The position numbers were made by a program, and so were the translations under genes. Below, piece after piece: positions 12,795 to 25,524 of a stretch of 64,000 nucleotides of DNA. Every line of letters starts with the position of its first letter. The stretch's first letter is position 1. Under the pieces are notes generated by a model. It did not search any database. It was not told where the DNA came from and saw only the letters and a list, made by a program, of their open reading frames with translations. Source of the DNA: Ochotona curzoniae (Eukaryota > Chordata > Mammalia > Lagomorpha > Ochotonidae); assembly GCF_017591425.1 (NCBI RefSeq), contig NW_024466512.1, forward strand, positions 13,147,001 through 13,211,000. Reading direction: 5' to 3'.

Positions 12795-12890
12795 CAACTT
12801 TAACGTGATCTTTACATGCCAGGCACTGATCACATGCTTTCCAGAGCTCAGGTAATCTACACAACCAATGACAATACAAACGTGTTTGTT
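12795..12890 (-). repeat. MIR relic
   Basis: 'tttacatgccaggcactgatcacatgctttccagagctcaggtaatctacacaaccaatga' follows the reverse complement of the MIR 3' region ('tgccaggcactgttctaagcgctttacatg...'). Confidence 0.55.
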
Positions 12891-13059
12891 TCCTCAAGAT
12901 CAACTGAGGAGGGGGAGCACTAACTTGATGGTCTCTTATTCCACCCCCAGCCCTGCCCCACGCCACAGTGGGCTCCCAGAACTACACACCAACTTCACTC
13001 ACTCACTCTCTCCAGGCGTTCACTCACATGAACCAGATATTTGCGATAAAGAAGGGTTT

Positions 13060-13200
13060 GAAAGACCACAGGCCTACACTCTGAGATCAAGGCCTCGGTT
13101 TTCCCACCTGTAAAATGTGCACACGCGCGCACACACGCGCACACACACACACACCACATTCCATGTACAGTTACTATGAGAAGTTAAGGAGACCCAATTA
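13060..13200 (+). repeat. MIR relic invaded by a (CA)n microsatellite
   Basis: 'gagatcaaggcctcggttttcccacctgtaaaatg' is the MIR core in plus orientation. It continues into a CA/CG tract at 13119-13155 and then 'tactatgagaagttaaggag', where MIR would read 'tgtgaggattaaatgag'. Confidence 0.6.
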
Positions 13201-14590
13201 ACAGGCTCAGCATGGAACTCCACGCAAAGCCATTTCTCTGGGAAATATGGTGAGTAGCACAAAACAGCCTAGAAGTCCCAGGAACTCCTGCTTCCTCCAG
13301 GACTGTCGCTGGTGCCAGGCATGTGTACTCCCTGCAGGATACTGGCAAGACGGAGGGGATCTGTCCTGACCAGGAAGGAGGAACCAGGACTATGGGACCT
13401 GGCCAAGATAGCACCACCACTCCTCATTCTCAGTCAGGCTTCCACACATACGGGAATTGGGAACACAGGATACCCAGCTCTGGCTGCAGCCCTGGGCGAA
13501 TTCCTGCTCCAACCTGCCATGCAGGCTCCTTCACTGGAGCAGGTACCCCTGGTCCCTGAAGGGAACCATCCAGGGACACATCGGGCCCTGCCGCAGTTCC
13601 TGCGGCTCTGTGGAACTGGAGCCCCCAGTTTCCTAAGAGCAATGGTCCAGCGGAGTGGACATCTAGCACTCTTCGGCTGCACAGCAGAGCAGGATTTTAG
13701 GATTACTGGCTGCTCCATGTTACAAGAGACAGAGAGAAAGGGAGTGTGCGGCACCTGCACTGCTTGCCAGGGGTTCTTTGCAAACTGCAGATATGCCTCC
13801 AGAAGTGGCCAGTTGCACAGGTTCCTGTGCCTGAGGGCAGAGATTGCAATGCAAGTGAGCAGAACCACCAGGCATCAGGGGTTGCTGGGGACTCCCAGGG
13901 GTCCTCCTGAGACACTGCCAGGTCCCAGGGAGTAGCAGTGGTGCAAGGAGGACAGCCACTTCTGACGAGTAGCGGCAGGGCAGGGAGCAGGTGCAGACCA
14001 TGCCGCCTCTAAGCAGAAGGCAAACCAAGGCTTTCTCTTGTAGAGGACACAGGGCTGTGCTTCTCTTCTCCTCCCTGCCTTTCCCCCTCAGCAGCCGGGA
14101 TGAAGAAAGAGAAGTGGGCCACAGGGCCACCCCCTGCCCTCCTGGCTGTACTCGGGTTCCAGGTCATTTGCCTTGACTCAATGAAACAGATAAAGAAATG
14201 GAACATGGGCCCACATTTGCACCTAGAAGAATCTACTCCCAACATTCTCCTTTCTCTCACTCAAGCAACGACGGGTACCCCAGGCCACAGATGCCTGACG
14301 TATCAATACATTTAGCCAAACTCCAATGCAAAGCAATATATACAAAGCACAGCCTGGCTTGGCAGAATACACTTACGGAGGCTGTTCCACCAGGCGCGTG
14401 GGCACCCATGCCAGACCCCAGAGGATCCGGACTCACCAGATCGTGAGACCCCTGGTTGGCCACCCATGTCTCACGCACTCAGTCTTAGGCACACCACACA
14501 ACATGACACGGATTTTGCTCCCTCGTGCTCCTGCCACTCATGCTTTCCACAAGGACAGCCCAGTGGGCAGAAAGCGCAGCCAGGACCCTG
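13201..14590. other. Unique intronic sequence, no gene recognised
   Basis: GC-rich DNA with a 207-codon chance frame (13312-13935, plus) overlapped by 144- and 136-codon frames on the minus strand. No domain or splice logic is seen in any of them. Confidence 0.45.
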
Positions 14591-14599
14591 TGCACGCCT

Positions 14600-14705
14600 G
14601 TTCAGCTTGGCGCTAATAATAAATAATAATACTCTGCACTTCTCTGCTGCCTTTCATCTGAGGATTTCAAAGTGCTCTGCAAACATTAACTAATTATTCC
14701 TTGCA
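14600..14705 (+). repeat. CR1/L3-type LINE 3' end relic
   Basis: 'tctgctgcctttcatctgaggatttcaaagtgctctgcaaacattaactaattattcc' closely follows the conserved 3' end of ancient CR1/L3 LINEs. Confidence 0.65.
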
Positions 14706-15005
14706 GAATCCTGGAGAGATGGCACAGGAAAGGGACATGGCCTGAACAGGGGGGAAAAAAATCCAGAATTTCTACCATGCGGGGATTCCAAGCTCTCCCA
14801 GGGAGGCTGTCCCTCAGGCGTGCAAGCAGGGAGAAAGCTGCCCACTTCGAAATCAGGGCTTGCTGGATTCTCACACCAGCAGACTCCACAAACAAAGCTC
14901 TGCATGCTGTGCAGGTATTGCCAATCAAGATGCTTCACTGGCCTTGAAATGAAGTCCTGCAAAACCCCCAGCCACATCTACCTGGTCCATTCAAAGCATG
15001 TGGGA

Positions 15006-15330
15006 TAGGACGGCCACGGTGGCATAGCGTGATCTTCCACCTGTGCTACCAGCATCCCATATGGGTACCTGCTCAAGTCCTGGCTATTCTATTTCTGATT
15101 CAGCTGCCTGCTTATGGCTTGGGGAAGCAGCACAGGATGGTTCAAGGTGCTTGGTCCCCTGTACCCTGGTGAGAGACCCTTAGGAAGCTCCTGGCTCCTG
15201 ATTTCAGATTAGATCAACTCCAGCCATTGTGGCCTTTTGGAGAATAAACTAGTGGATTGAAGATTTGTGTCTCTGTCTCTCCTTCTGTATCTATAAAATC
15301 TGCCTTTCAAACAAAAATAAGGAAAAATCT
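15006..15330 (+). repeat. CSINE
   Basis: Shows 'ggacggccacggtggcatagcgtgatc', 'ccagcatcccatatgggtacc', 'aagctcctggctcctgatttcagat', 'gtctctgtctctccttctgtatc' and 'tctgcctttcaaacaaaaataag' in order. Confidence 0.9.
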
Positions 15331-16695
15331 GGGTCCTAATAAAAGATTTCCCCACCCTGTGCTTTGCCAGGAGCATGAGTCTGATACCACCAAAGCTGTC
15401 CAGAAGTTAACCGGCTCTTTGTCCAACCCCACTCCCAGCCCCAAGGCCAAGGTCCTGGGGCAGCACCTCTTGGTGCACGCAGCCCTGCCCTAATTCAGCC
15501 AGGCTTCACAGTCAAGTTTCAGCCCCACACACAGATACCAGAGACAGCAGCCGAATGCAGAGGGCAACCCCATCAGAACCATCGAATCCCACAGAGCAAA
15601 ACTAATGAACAACATGCATTACCGAAGGGCACCATTTTTAAAGAAATAGCTTTAGTTCCTTCAAGAGGAAGGGAGCAGCAGTGGAGTCCATCTCTCCTAG
15701 GTGAGATTCTAGAGGAAGTTGCAGAAAGGAGCAGTTCAGCCAGGCAGGTGCTTGTATGTAAATGACAGGGCTTCTAAAGGACCTGGATCTGAGTTAATGG
15801 GCCCTCTGCTCACTCAGCACCAGGCAAACCCTTTCATCATAAGGAAAGAAATTTTCAGTTTTGGGTCCTAACCAAATTACCTGTAATTCAGAAGTCCTGG
15901 GCATCTCCTTCTGCTCTCCAACCCTGCCTTTCTTGTGAGCCCCGTGCCTTGGCGCCCATTCAGACCACCCTGGCTGCCTGCAGCCGCCTCCCTGACCCCA
16001 TGTTGGAGGCCCACGACAGGCGCTTACCAACCAACACTGCTCACTCAACTTCCCCAGCCGCCTCCGCATGCTCCCGCGTCTTAGCATGTGCCAGTCATCC
16101 TGCCTCCAGCCCAGATCATCCCACCTCCCATCGCCACTGAACCCAGAGTTGCAGAGGAGTCCCTTAAAACTGCAAGTGCCTTGCTTTCCCTCTCTCTCCA
16201 CATACACACACCAGACTTCCTGACCTAGTTGGAACAACACAATGGGACCTGACTGTTAGCATTTTTGAAGTTTGCTCCTGGGTGACACAGATGGTGCTGC
16301 AGAGCTTGGGAACCACGGCCCCGAAAGCCTTCTTACCAGAAGTATGCCAACTTCAGAATCTGCATTTTCGCCAGAGCCCCAGAGGATAAGAGGCCTCTGT
16401 GGCAGACAGCAGGCAAGGCTTTTCCCTTGCAGCTTCACCTCTCCGAGACCTCTGACCCTGAGGCTTTGTGCCTGCAGGTCCCTCTACCTGAGTGCCTTCC
16501 CAAGACTACTAGCAGGAAAAATACTGTGCACCTGCCAAGCGCTGAGTATCCAGGACCAAGGACTCCTCCACGACCCTGCACTCCTTCAACTGGGCTGCAC
16601 ACTCAGCTAAGACCACTTCTTTGCAGTGAAGATGATCACAGGCTAGCAACACCAACTCTGTGGGCAGACACCCCCAGAGTTCAAGCCACCAACCA
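15331..16695. other. Unique intronic sequence, no gene recognised
   Basis: No exon or named repeat recognised. The largest chance frame is 148 codons on the minus strand at 15794-16240. Confidence 0.45.
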
Positions 16696-16930
16696 CACAT
16701 GGGCATGTGGCACAGCAGTCAAGAATTAGGATGTCCATAGTTCCTATCAGGGTCTCTGGGCTTGTGTCCCAGATCAGAGGATGATTCCAGCACTTGGGTC
16801 CCTGCCACCCACTCAGAAGAAGCCTGGCCCAGCTCCAGCTACGGTAGGCATTTGGGAAGCAGACTGGCATACAGGAGAGCTTGTGTTCTTCTCTGCCTTT
16901 TAAAATAAAACGAAAAATTAATTGGATTTT
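16696..16930 (+). repeat. CSINE, internally deleted
   Basis: Keeps 'gggcatgtggcacagcagtcaag', 'gattccagcacttgggtccctgccacccac', 'tggcccagctccagctacggtaggcatttggg' and 'ctctgccttttaaaataaaacg', but lacks much of the middle of the consensus. Confidence 0.75.
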
Positions 16931-16954
16931 TTTAAAGCCACCATCCATCCTTGA

Positions 16955-17082
16955 GAAACTCTATGATCTTGGTCAAGATCCTTCACCCTCTCTGTGCTCC
17001 AGCTGTCCTGCTTACATCGTGTGCCCCATACCAGCCATGCCATGAACTGCTGCCAGATGTAAATGAAGTGCACAGGCTTTAA
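16955..17082 (+). repeat. MIR relic
   Basis: 'ctctatgatcttggtcaagatccttcaccctctctgtgctcc' matches 'ctgtgtgaccttgggcaagtcacttaacctctctgtgcctc' of MIR, and 'ctgccagatgtaaatgaagtgcacagg' follows at the expected distance. Confidence 0.7.
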
Positions 17083-17452
17083 GATGGGTGGCTAGGGCCC
17101 GGCGCGGTGGCGCAAGTGGTTAAGGGTCCTCGCCTTGCACGCCCGGGATCCCATGTGGGCGCCGGTTCTAATCCCGGCAGCCCCGCTTCCCTTCCAGCTC
17201 CCTGCCTGTGGCCCGGGAAAGCAGTCGAGGACGGCCCAAGGCTTTGGGAGCCTGCACCCGCGTGGGAGACCCGGAGGAGGCTCCTGGCTTCGGATCGGCA
17301 TGGTATTGGCCCGTTGCGGCTCACTTGGGGAGTGAATCATCGGACGGAAGATCTTCCTCTCTGTCTCTCCTCTCTGTACATCTGCCTTTCCAATGAAAAA
17401 ATAATAAAAATAGATCTTTAAAAAAAAAAAAAAAAAAAAGATGGGTGGCTAG
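17081..17452 (+). repeat. Youngest CSINE copy, with perfect 15-bp target-site duplication
   Basis: The SINE body at 17096-17437 keeps an intact tRNA-like head (ggcccggcgcggtggcgcaagtggttaagg), a B-box-like GGTTCTAATCC, a tail with AATAAAAATAGATCTTT, and about 18 A. It is flanked by identical copies of AAGATGGGTGGCTAG at 17081-17095 and 17438-17452. The exact duplication and the CpG-rich, undecayed sequence indicate recent insertion by L1-type retrotransposition. It lies in plus orientation, antisense to TCF7L2. Confidence 0.97.
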
Positions 17453-18180
17453 CAAAGGCAGCAAAGCATGCACCTGATTCAGTCTCAGTATCTTCAATGA
17501 CTCTCCAAATTTCAGAGCTACCTAGGATCTTCAGATTACAGATGTCTTCTTCCTCATCCTCCCCAAAATAGGGCTGTGTTTTCCTATATAACCTCCCCAG
17601 GGACAATAAGGTCCAAACACATGACAGGCAGGAGGCATCAGGAACAGGAGGCTCCTGTCACAGAAATCGACTAGGACACACAACCCTCCCCACGGATCCA
17701 GGGACCCTTCATTAGGCTGTCCTGCCCCGGGCTCCTCCCTACCCAGCATCCCTGGAGTTGCCTTCCAGAAGACACTGTGCCCAAACTCCCCATTCTCCAG
17801 TGGCATGCTCCAGCCAACTGGAATGAGAAAGCATGAGACGGAGCCCACAGTGGCCTATGGGTGACACCCATGGATGCGGTTCAAGGCAGCAAGCCAGAGA
17901 CTGAAGACCCCTGAGCGAAAGGTAAATGGAGCAGGGCATTCGTCTTTTATGGTCTCCCTTAATTACCTAAAAGAACAGTCCATGCTACAGAACAGATCTG
18001 GGGAAACCCTTTCATCTCTCCCTTGCCTCTTCTGCCTCCAGGGACTCCACAGGTTTTCTTAAATGTATGAAAGGCTCCGTCCAGGAATGCTATCTTTAAT
18101 TTACCATCCTCTAAGGAACACAGATGGAGAGGCTAAATAAATCTGACAATGGCCCTTTACGGTGCTAAGTATGGGGAAAA
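17453..18180. other. Unique intronic sequence, no gene recognised
   Basis: No exon or repeat recognised between two CSINEs. 17930-18020 and 18085-18175 are AT-richer than average. Confidence 0.45.
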
Positions 18181-18514
18181 CCTGGTGCGATGGCTTATTG
18201 GCTAAATCCTCACTTACCCGTGCCGGGATCTCATATGGGCGCCAGTTCAGGTCCTGGCTGTTCCACTTCCCAACCAGCTCCTTGCCTGTGGCCTGGGAGA
18301 GCAGTGGAGGACAGCCCAAAGCCTTAGGACCCTTCACCCAACTGGAAGCCCAGAAGCTCTTAGTATCTGCTTTGGATCTGCTCAGCTCCAGTCATTACAG
18401 CCACTTGGGGAGTGAACCAGAGGAAAGAAGATCTTTCTCTCTGTCTCTCCTCTCTGTAAATCTGCTTTTCCAATGAGAATAAAATGAGTCTTGAAAAAAA
18501 AATAATAATAATAA
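18181..18514 (+). repeat. CSINE, nearly full length
   Basis: 'cctggtgcgatggcttattggctaaatcc', 'ctcatatgggcgccagttcaggtcc', 'cacttggggagtgaaccagaggaaagaag', and a tail 'aatgagaataaaatgagtcttg' followed by A8 and an AAT run. Flanks 'atggggaaaa' (18171) and 'atgggaaaa' (about 18516) suggest a target-site duplication. Confidence 0.93.
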
Positions 18515-21300
18515 CATGGGAAAAGCTACTGCCCGTCCCAGCCACATTGGGCAGCAGCCTGCTCTAGGGCTTGGAGCAAGCACAGGTGACATGCCCCTCA
18601 TTCAAGATGATTGGGACCAGCAGCAACTTGGATGCAGATGGTTTTGCATTGCAGAACAGGTGCTCCGAAACCTGAAACTTCATAAGGATCACATCAGAGG
18701 TTGGAAGCTTTCCAATTCTGGAGCATGCCCAATCGCGGGCCTGGGGAGTTAGGGATGCGCAATATGGCTTAACACTCCTCTCCCCCAAGGTTTCAGACAG
18801 CCAATTCCCCTCCACAACCAGGATATGTCTCAACCCCAAAACTCTGCAGACTCCTTTCTACAGCTTGACAGCAAGTGTTTTTCCAAGGACACATACAGTG
18901 CAAAGCAGCGGAGTCTCAAGGCTACAATCCTAGGACCACGGAGGACTCGAGCCAGCAACCCCACAAGTCAAGGGCTGGCAGGGATTTGCTTTTGAGGGGT
19001 GAGTCCACCTGCAGTGAACACAGGCTGATCTAGGTGCTGAGAAGATGCAACAAACAGAAAACAGTCCAGATGCAGAGGGGAGCTGGGATAGCAGTGAAAG
19101 GAAGGCCCATCACAATCAGAATGACCTCTAGTCACCAGACAGCCAGATGTCCAGATGCACAAGACCCTACAGGAGCTGAGCAGTGGCTGCCCAGGCCAAG
19201 GAGGCACCTGGCTCCAGGACAAGAAAATGAGCACAAGGGCAGGTGCACTGCCAGCGAGGGAAGGAAGAGAAGGCAGCCTCTCCATTAGCACTGCCACCAA
19301 GTATGGTCCTGGGCGGTTCAAGGTGTTACTTCAGCAGCTTCAGGATTAAATTAATGGTATTAGGGAAAAAAGGACCAGCATGTGAAACCTGTAATTTCAC
19401 AGATGTTAAGGCTTTACAGCAAGGCCGAGTTGAAATAAACAAATCAAACGTCTAGATGCATCAAATGAACACCAGCACAGGTGGTACAGTTATGCCAGAA
19501 ACCGTGAAGAGATGAGGAATGCTGGGGAAACCAACCCAAAGGACTCCAGTGGGAATCCTGGCTGTACCACGCTGACCTCACCCCGGACTAAGAGACCCCG
19601 CTGTGGGACAGGCAGGTGAGTCCAGGAGCCAGGGAGCAGAAAGGTGGCGGCTCCCAATGCTGGACAGAGTCAGGGGACGATGTCCAAGCATGCACACTGT
19701 GGGTGCCCACTGGGGAGCCCCCCTTTTCCCCTGCAAGATGGGCCTGGGAAGACAACCATCCCTGGGGATGACTCATCCAACATGTGTCTGAAAACCAAAC
19801 AAACATGACTCTGGATGAAAATCTTATAAAAAAAAAAAGGAGAGCTGTAGAAAATGTTGAATTAAACAACAACTGAATGAGTGCCTGCAGGGCTCCGTGG
19901 AGCAACGCACTGGCACAGGCCAGCGGGTCACTTTCACTTTTACTTCCAAGGTCGTTTGCTTCCCCGCCTGCACGCCCGAGGCCCTCACGCCGCAGTACCC
20001 CAGAGCTGTACACAACCTTCCCGAGCCTAGAGCCCGTGCTGCCCACCCGCTGCTCAGCTTTGAAATCCACCAGAATCCGGAAACACAGCTAAACCGGGAA
20101 CTGTCAATGGCACGGAGGTGCCGTGCCCAAGGGCGGGCAAGCAAGGATCAACACAGGAACCAGGGCATAGCCGACTTCAGAGTGCCAATCACACAAGTTC
20201 CTCCTCCCCCACAGCGCCCACAGCTCTGATACACGCACATTGTCTTCCCTGCCATCCTACCCGTGTTTTCCCACTTCCCAGGAAAAAATGGGAGGAGAGA
20301 GGAAAGAAGCCCGGATTCCTGCCAACTGCTAGTGAAGCCAGTGCCAATATCAGGGTACGTTTCCAGGAAAACGTGGCGGAATCGCCGTGTTTACTGCAGC
20401 CTTGGTGATGCTGCCGCAACGCAGCGCAACCTTCAGTCAAGCTATTAACTTGAACGTTGAACTTCACAGCCTGGCTGTCTTCCTCAGCCTTCCTTTTGAT
20501 GTTACCTCCAAAGCAAAAGATCAAAGGCTTTGAGTGTGGTGAGGGGAAGTCCCAGGCTCTTAGCCTACCAGCCTGTGATATATGTTAAAAACCTGGCCAA
20601 GAGAAAAAGAGAGAGAGAGCAAGAAAGAGAGCGCAGGAGAAAGAGCTGGCTCCAGAGAGGCCTGGGCTGGGCAAGGAGAAGGAATGAGGTCACCTGTGAC
20701 AGACATCGACTGGGGACACATGACCTGGTGCTTGCAACACACACAACCCCCAGGAACAAAACTGCTTTGGCTGCCATCCCCCAACCCTGTGCACGTCCCA
20801 AAGGACCAAATGCTGCCCCCACAGACCCTTATCCCTGGCCACATACCCCAGGCAGTCACCGAACCACCGTGGACATGGTGTCCACGGGGTGCAGACACTG
20901 CCCCTGGGCTCTAGGGAACAAGCATTTGCTAACTGAATAATCGTTCTACGTGGTGTTCATGAGACGGAGTGCCAACCAGGATGGAAAATGAATGTGTTTT
21001 CATAGGTACAAAATCCAGGTGCAGCCCTGGGCTGCAGTCAGAGAAGGAAGTCCCAGAGGTTGTGGCGCACCTGGGATGGGAAGGCAGAGGCTGAGGCCCA
21101 GGGATGGTGTGCGCAGGACCTGGTGTAGTACTGGGAGGGAGAAAACAGTTGGAGGAACTAGGAAACAGCAGGAAGGATGGGAGATGGGCAGAACTGAAAC
21201 AGACTGACAGCTTCCCCACCTGAAAAGTATCCTTAATGCACCCAAAGATGGCATCAGACAGTTGTTTGAAATTCAACTGAAAAGACACCCATGGCTCTCT
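18515..21300. other. Unique intronic sequence with one purine-rich patch
   Basis: No exon recognised. 20600-20650 is a GA-rich run. 19340-19440 is AT-rich with 'attaaattaatggtattaggg' and could be a short conserved element. Chance frames reach 160 codons. Confidence 0.45.
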
Positions 21301-21560
21301 GGGGCTGTCGTTGTGGCACCGTAGGCTAAGCCACCACCTGCAGCACCTGCATCCTGCAGACAGCCTGTTCCCTGCTATTGTGCCTAGAAAGACAGATGGA
21401 CCAAGTGCTCGAGGCCCTTGCCATTAACGTGACAGATCTGTGTGTAGTTTCAAGATCCTTGACACTTCAGCCATTAGAGGAGTAAACCAGTGAGTAGAAA
21501 ATATCTCTCAATATCTCTGTCTCTGTGTCTTTCAAATAAATAAAATAACTTCTTAAACAA
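21301..21560 (+). repeat. CSINE, degraded
   Basis: 'ggggctgtcgttgtggcaccgtaggctaagccaccacctgcagcacctgcatcc', 'cattagaggagtaaaccagtgag' and 'atctctgtctctgtgtctttcaaataaataaaat' match the head, body and tail. Confidence 0.85.
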
Positions 21561-22203
21561 AAGGAAAGAAGAGGCTGTAAGATGTAGCATATGGGAAGGG
21601 GCTGGGGAAGTCCTTCCTCTTGACCTGGACCATGGCTACCCAGAACAAGAAAAGAGGAAGGTCCCAGCGCTGGCGACCTGAGGTCGGTGTTTCACCATAA
21701 ATCAGAACTCAAAAAAAGGAGGAAGGAAAGGACGACAGTGCTCATTGGCACCCCATTGCCTACCCACACGGGTGCCCAGCCAGCCCAAGCTCCTTCCTGC
21801 CCAAGAGAAATTTAAAGCTTGGAAAAATGGCCCCAGCAGCTAGTGGCAGAGGCAGATCCACCTGCACCCCTCCCTCTGAGGACCCATCTTTCTCCTGGAC
21901 CTGTCTTTTGGGTGGCAGGGGTGTCCTGAGGCTCACACCCAGTGGTGCGCCATCAGAACTGCCACACAGCATGTCAGAATGTAGGTGCACAAGCTCCAGG
22001 AATAACAGTCACTCTCTCACTCTTGATGACCCCCACACCCAGGAGTCAAAAGATACGACTATGGACTGGAGAGTCTTGGGCAAAGGCCTTCCCCACCCCC
22101 CACGACAACTCACGGCTGAGGGAGATTCCAGAAAATACATCCACTGGGATGGGAAAGGCCGGGGGTGGGTTACATGAAGGCCCACACTCAGAAGCATACT
22201 TCA
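21561..22203. other. Unique intronic sequence, no gene recognised
   Basis: Nothing beyond chance frames is seen between two SINEs. Confidence 0.45.
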
Positions 22204-22512
22204 AGGCGCAAGCATGGTGGCTCAGCACATTGAGCCACTGCTGCAAACTGGCATACCTGATTTGAGTGTGGCTACTCTGCTTCCCATGAACACATCCCAG
22301 GAAGTGGCAGGTGGCAGCTCAAGTGTTGGAGCTCCTGTCACCCACAAAGGACACCCAGATGGAGGGCCAGTCTCCTGACCTCATCCTGGCCCATGCCAAT
22401 GGATGCAGCCATGAGGAGTGAACCAGCAGAAGATCTCTCTCCCTCCTTCCATCCCTCCCCATACACCTCCCTCTCTGTCACTCAGTCTTTCCACGGAATT
22501 AATTCCAGACAA
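22204..22512 (+). repeat. CSINE, degraded
   Basis: 'ggcgcaagcatggtggctcagcacattgagccactgctgc', 'ggtggcagctcaagtgttggagctcctgtcacccac' and 'gaggagtgaaccagcagaagatctctctccctcc' match the family in order. Confidence 0.8.
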
Positions 22513-22629
22513 AAGGAAATTTTTTTTCAAAGGAGAATTCTGATCTCGTGGCAGCCAGCTGCCCCTCTGGTTTATGACATCTCCTGGATACTGTCTGAGT
22601 AACAACCCATGGATGTTGAAATCAACTAT

Positions 22630-22921
22630 CCTGTGGCTGGCATAGTGACCCAACAAGCTAATCATCCTCCAGCAAGTACCAGCATCCCATGCGGGCACCA
22701 ATGCATGTTCTGGCTGCCCCACTTCCCATTCAGCCTGTTGATGGCCTGAGAAGGCAGGAGGATGGTCCAAGTCCTTGGGCCCCTGTACCCATGTGGGAGA
22801 ACCAGAAGCTCTTGGCTTCATACGGGTCAACTCAGTTCTGGACATTGGTGTCTAGGGAGTGAACCAGTGGAGGGAAGATCTCTGTGTCTCTTTGTATAAA
22901 TCTGTCTTTCAAATAAAAGAT
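22630..22921 (+). repeat. CSINE
   Basis: 'ctgtggctggcatagtgacccaacaagctaatc', 'ccagcatcccatgcgggcacc', 'cccatgtgggagaaccagaagctcttggc', 'tagggagtgaaccagtggagggaagatc' and 'ctgtctttcaaataaaag'. Confidence 0.9.
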
Positions 22922-25524
22922 TGCCCTGTGCACTTAGCTGTTCTCCAGAGATGGACAGGACTATAGGCCAGCTGAACCTCTAACTTGCACACATACCTGA
23001 CACTGCGTCACAGCTTCCTACAACATTGGCACAGCAGGCATTTCCCCTACACACCCCACGCCATGCCCACAATCTCATTTTGCATGGTGTCAGTGACCCA
23101 CAGCCAACCACACTCTGAAAACCGGAAACCGAAAATCCCAGAAATATACAATTTTTCAAGTTTTAAACAACTTTCATTACAGGATTCCATTATCACCGTC
23201 TATGATCATATCATCCTATGACTGCTGTTAGTCTCTGACTGTGCCTAATGTGTAAGTTAAACTTTATTATACATCTGTAGGAGAAGGAAAGCACAGTGGG
23301 ATGTTTATGGATTTCTTTTTATTTTTTCTTGCAACCAAATAAATTCTTCTTTTTAATCCCATTTTCCATAACTTTTCTGAAACACCCTCATATCTTGGGC
23401 TGGGTACTACCTATAGGTGCAGGCAGCCAGCAGGGTCCTACGATAGGAGGAGGATGATGATCCAGGGTATCCGAAGTCCACAGGGACCCAACACGTCCTC
23501 TGCCCTCAAACCATCACCCCCCCTTCCCTTCCAGCGCTCCTTGGCCTTCCAGTCACAGCAGAGTACACTGTACTTCCTGTCCCTGACAGTATCCCACCTG
23601 CACCCCTCCTACTCCTCTCCCAGCTCCACACTCTTCAGGAAACCACAGAAACCTCTTTCCATTCATGGCCGATTGATCTAGGGCCATACATGCCCACTTT
23701 GCACATGGCCGCTGCATCTTTTGCCAACAGAGCTCCAATGGCAAACAAACCTTAGCTCCATTCTTGCAGCCTCAAAAATACCCTACCTGTCTGATCGTGC
23801 CCATTCCCTGGGCACCCTGCACAAGGTTGGTCACCTGCAGTCCTGCTACCTACCCGTTGGCGTGACTGGGAAGTGTCCCGCTTGGTTCTGCCAAGCACCG
23901 AGTCATCTCACAGGATTGGATGATCAGAGCCGGGCTCACATTCTGGCACTGACTTTCGCTGCCCGTTACACCTCAGCTTCCTAAGCTGTGCGGTGAGAAT
24001 GCCAGCCCCTAACCGTAGAGGAGAAGGTGACCTCTGTGTTCAGTGGCTATGCATGGGAGGCAGTTCTGTGCAGCATCCCCCCTCATCCTAACCCCGCCCC
24101 TGGTCCATATACCACATGGTATACTACATGCAACACCAACGTTCCTTTGCTAGGCTGAGACAGGGGATTTGGGACAGGGAAAGTTCCAAATACAAACACA
24201 GGGACATCCCCAAAGCACACTGAGCCTCTAGGACAGCTTGCCACAAAGCTGACACGTGACCAGCGGGGAGGAGGGGTGGGGGAGTGGGACGGACGGATGG
24301 TTGTGCAAAAGCACGAATACTGGCAACCGAAGGATCTCCAGGGACACACCTGGGTGAGACCCCAAGAACAATCCTCAAAAGAAGCTCCGAGTCAAATTCT
24401 GGTGATATGAGAGCCACCCTCTCCCCCATGAATCACGTCTGCTCCAGGGTGGGAGGCAGGGCTCTGGTGCAGGAGGAAGCCAGGCCTTTACTGGAGAAGG
24501 GAAAGCAAAGCTTGTTCTGTGTGTGCCACAAAGGAGACCTTGTTCACAGCGCCTTGGCCATCCAACAGTCAGGCCTGCCCTGGCTACCCGCTAAGTCTTG
24601 GATGGGCAGTTGCTTTCCAAAATACACTCCTTTCTCTGCTTATTCTTAACAATAAGTATGTATTTTCACTCCCATATATACACAAACACACATGCACATA
24701 AGAATGCAGGCTCTCAAGTGAAGCATAGAGATGAGCAAAATTCCTATGGACACATCTGATTACTGAAATGCAGCCCAAGAGCAAGTGGTCTTGAACTTCG
24801 CCAACAGGCATCCCTTTCAACAAAAAGTAGAAGGGTATGATTTCCTGCTTTCTTTCATGTTCATTTTTTACAGAGACAAGTCTCAGAAAGGAGCAAAGAC
24901 AACTTGATGGAGCCACACTATTGTCCAAGGAGTTCTGCCTGCTGCAGGCTCTAGGGACTGTCTGCCATTCTGCTGACACCGACATTGCTGTCCCCTTAAC
25001 CAGGCCTGGGGCACAGGACAGCATGCCCCTCAGGGATGCCAGGGGGTGAGCAAGCACAAGGATCCTTTGCCTCACACAGAACAGGAAACACACCCTGCCA
25101 CCAAACACCGAATGGGCAGCTCAGCTCTCAGTGGCAACAGCTGACAGCTTGTGTCAGGGTGGGGTGGGGAAGTCCTGCCCTGTGCGCCCCACGCTCGAGC
25201 AGCATCCCTGGTCTCTGCCCACCGGATGCCAGCAGCCCACCTGCAGATTAAGCATCCCAAATGCTACGCCTCATCAAATGCCCCCAGGGAGCTGAATCAC
25301 CTGTCTGAGAAATCCAGCAGCCTAGAGGACAGCACAGGAGGCCCGGCCAGCTTCTCTGGTGGCCAGAGGACTGCCAGTCAGTGGAGCTGAAAGTCTCTGG
25401 GCCTGGGTCTGGCACCTTGGCTCTGTCCCAGGCCTCATAAAAGGTGCATACAGCCAGCTGGTTTTCCTAAGAACAGGAAGCTGAGTGCACCTGTCAGCCA
25501 AGTGAATCCTTCCCATCACCCCCT
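22922..25524. other. Unique intronic sequence, no gene recognised
   Basis: 23100-23400 is AT-rich. 23540-23800 ('ctgtacttcctgtccctgac', 'ccactttgcacatggccgctgc') could be an old L2-type LINE relic, but I cannot place it firmly. The 174-codon minus-strand frame at 24584-25108 has no recognisable domain. Confidence 0.4.

Noticed and set aside
13312..13935. 207-codon plus-strand open frame
   Set aside because: Overlapped by 144- and 136-codon minus-strand frames and without any motif. Consistent with chance in stop-poor sequence.
17096..17170. tRNA gene-like A and B boxes in the CSINE heads
   Set aside because: These are tRNA-derived SINE promoters. There is no cloverleaf with an intact anticodon stem that would support a real tRNA gene.
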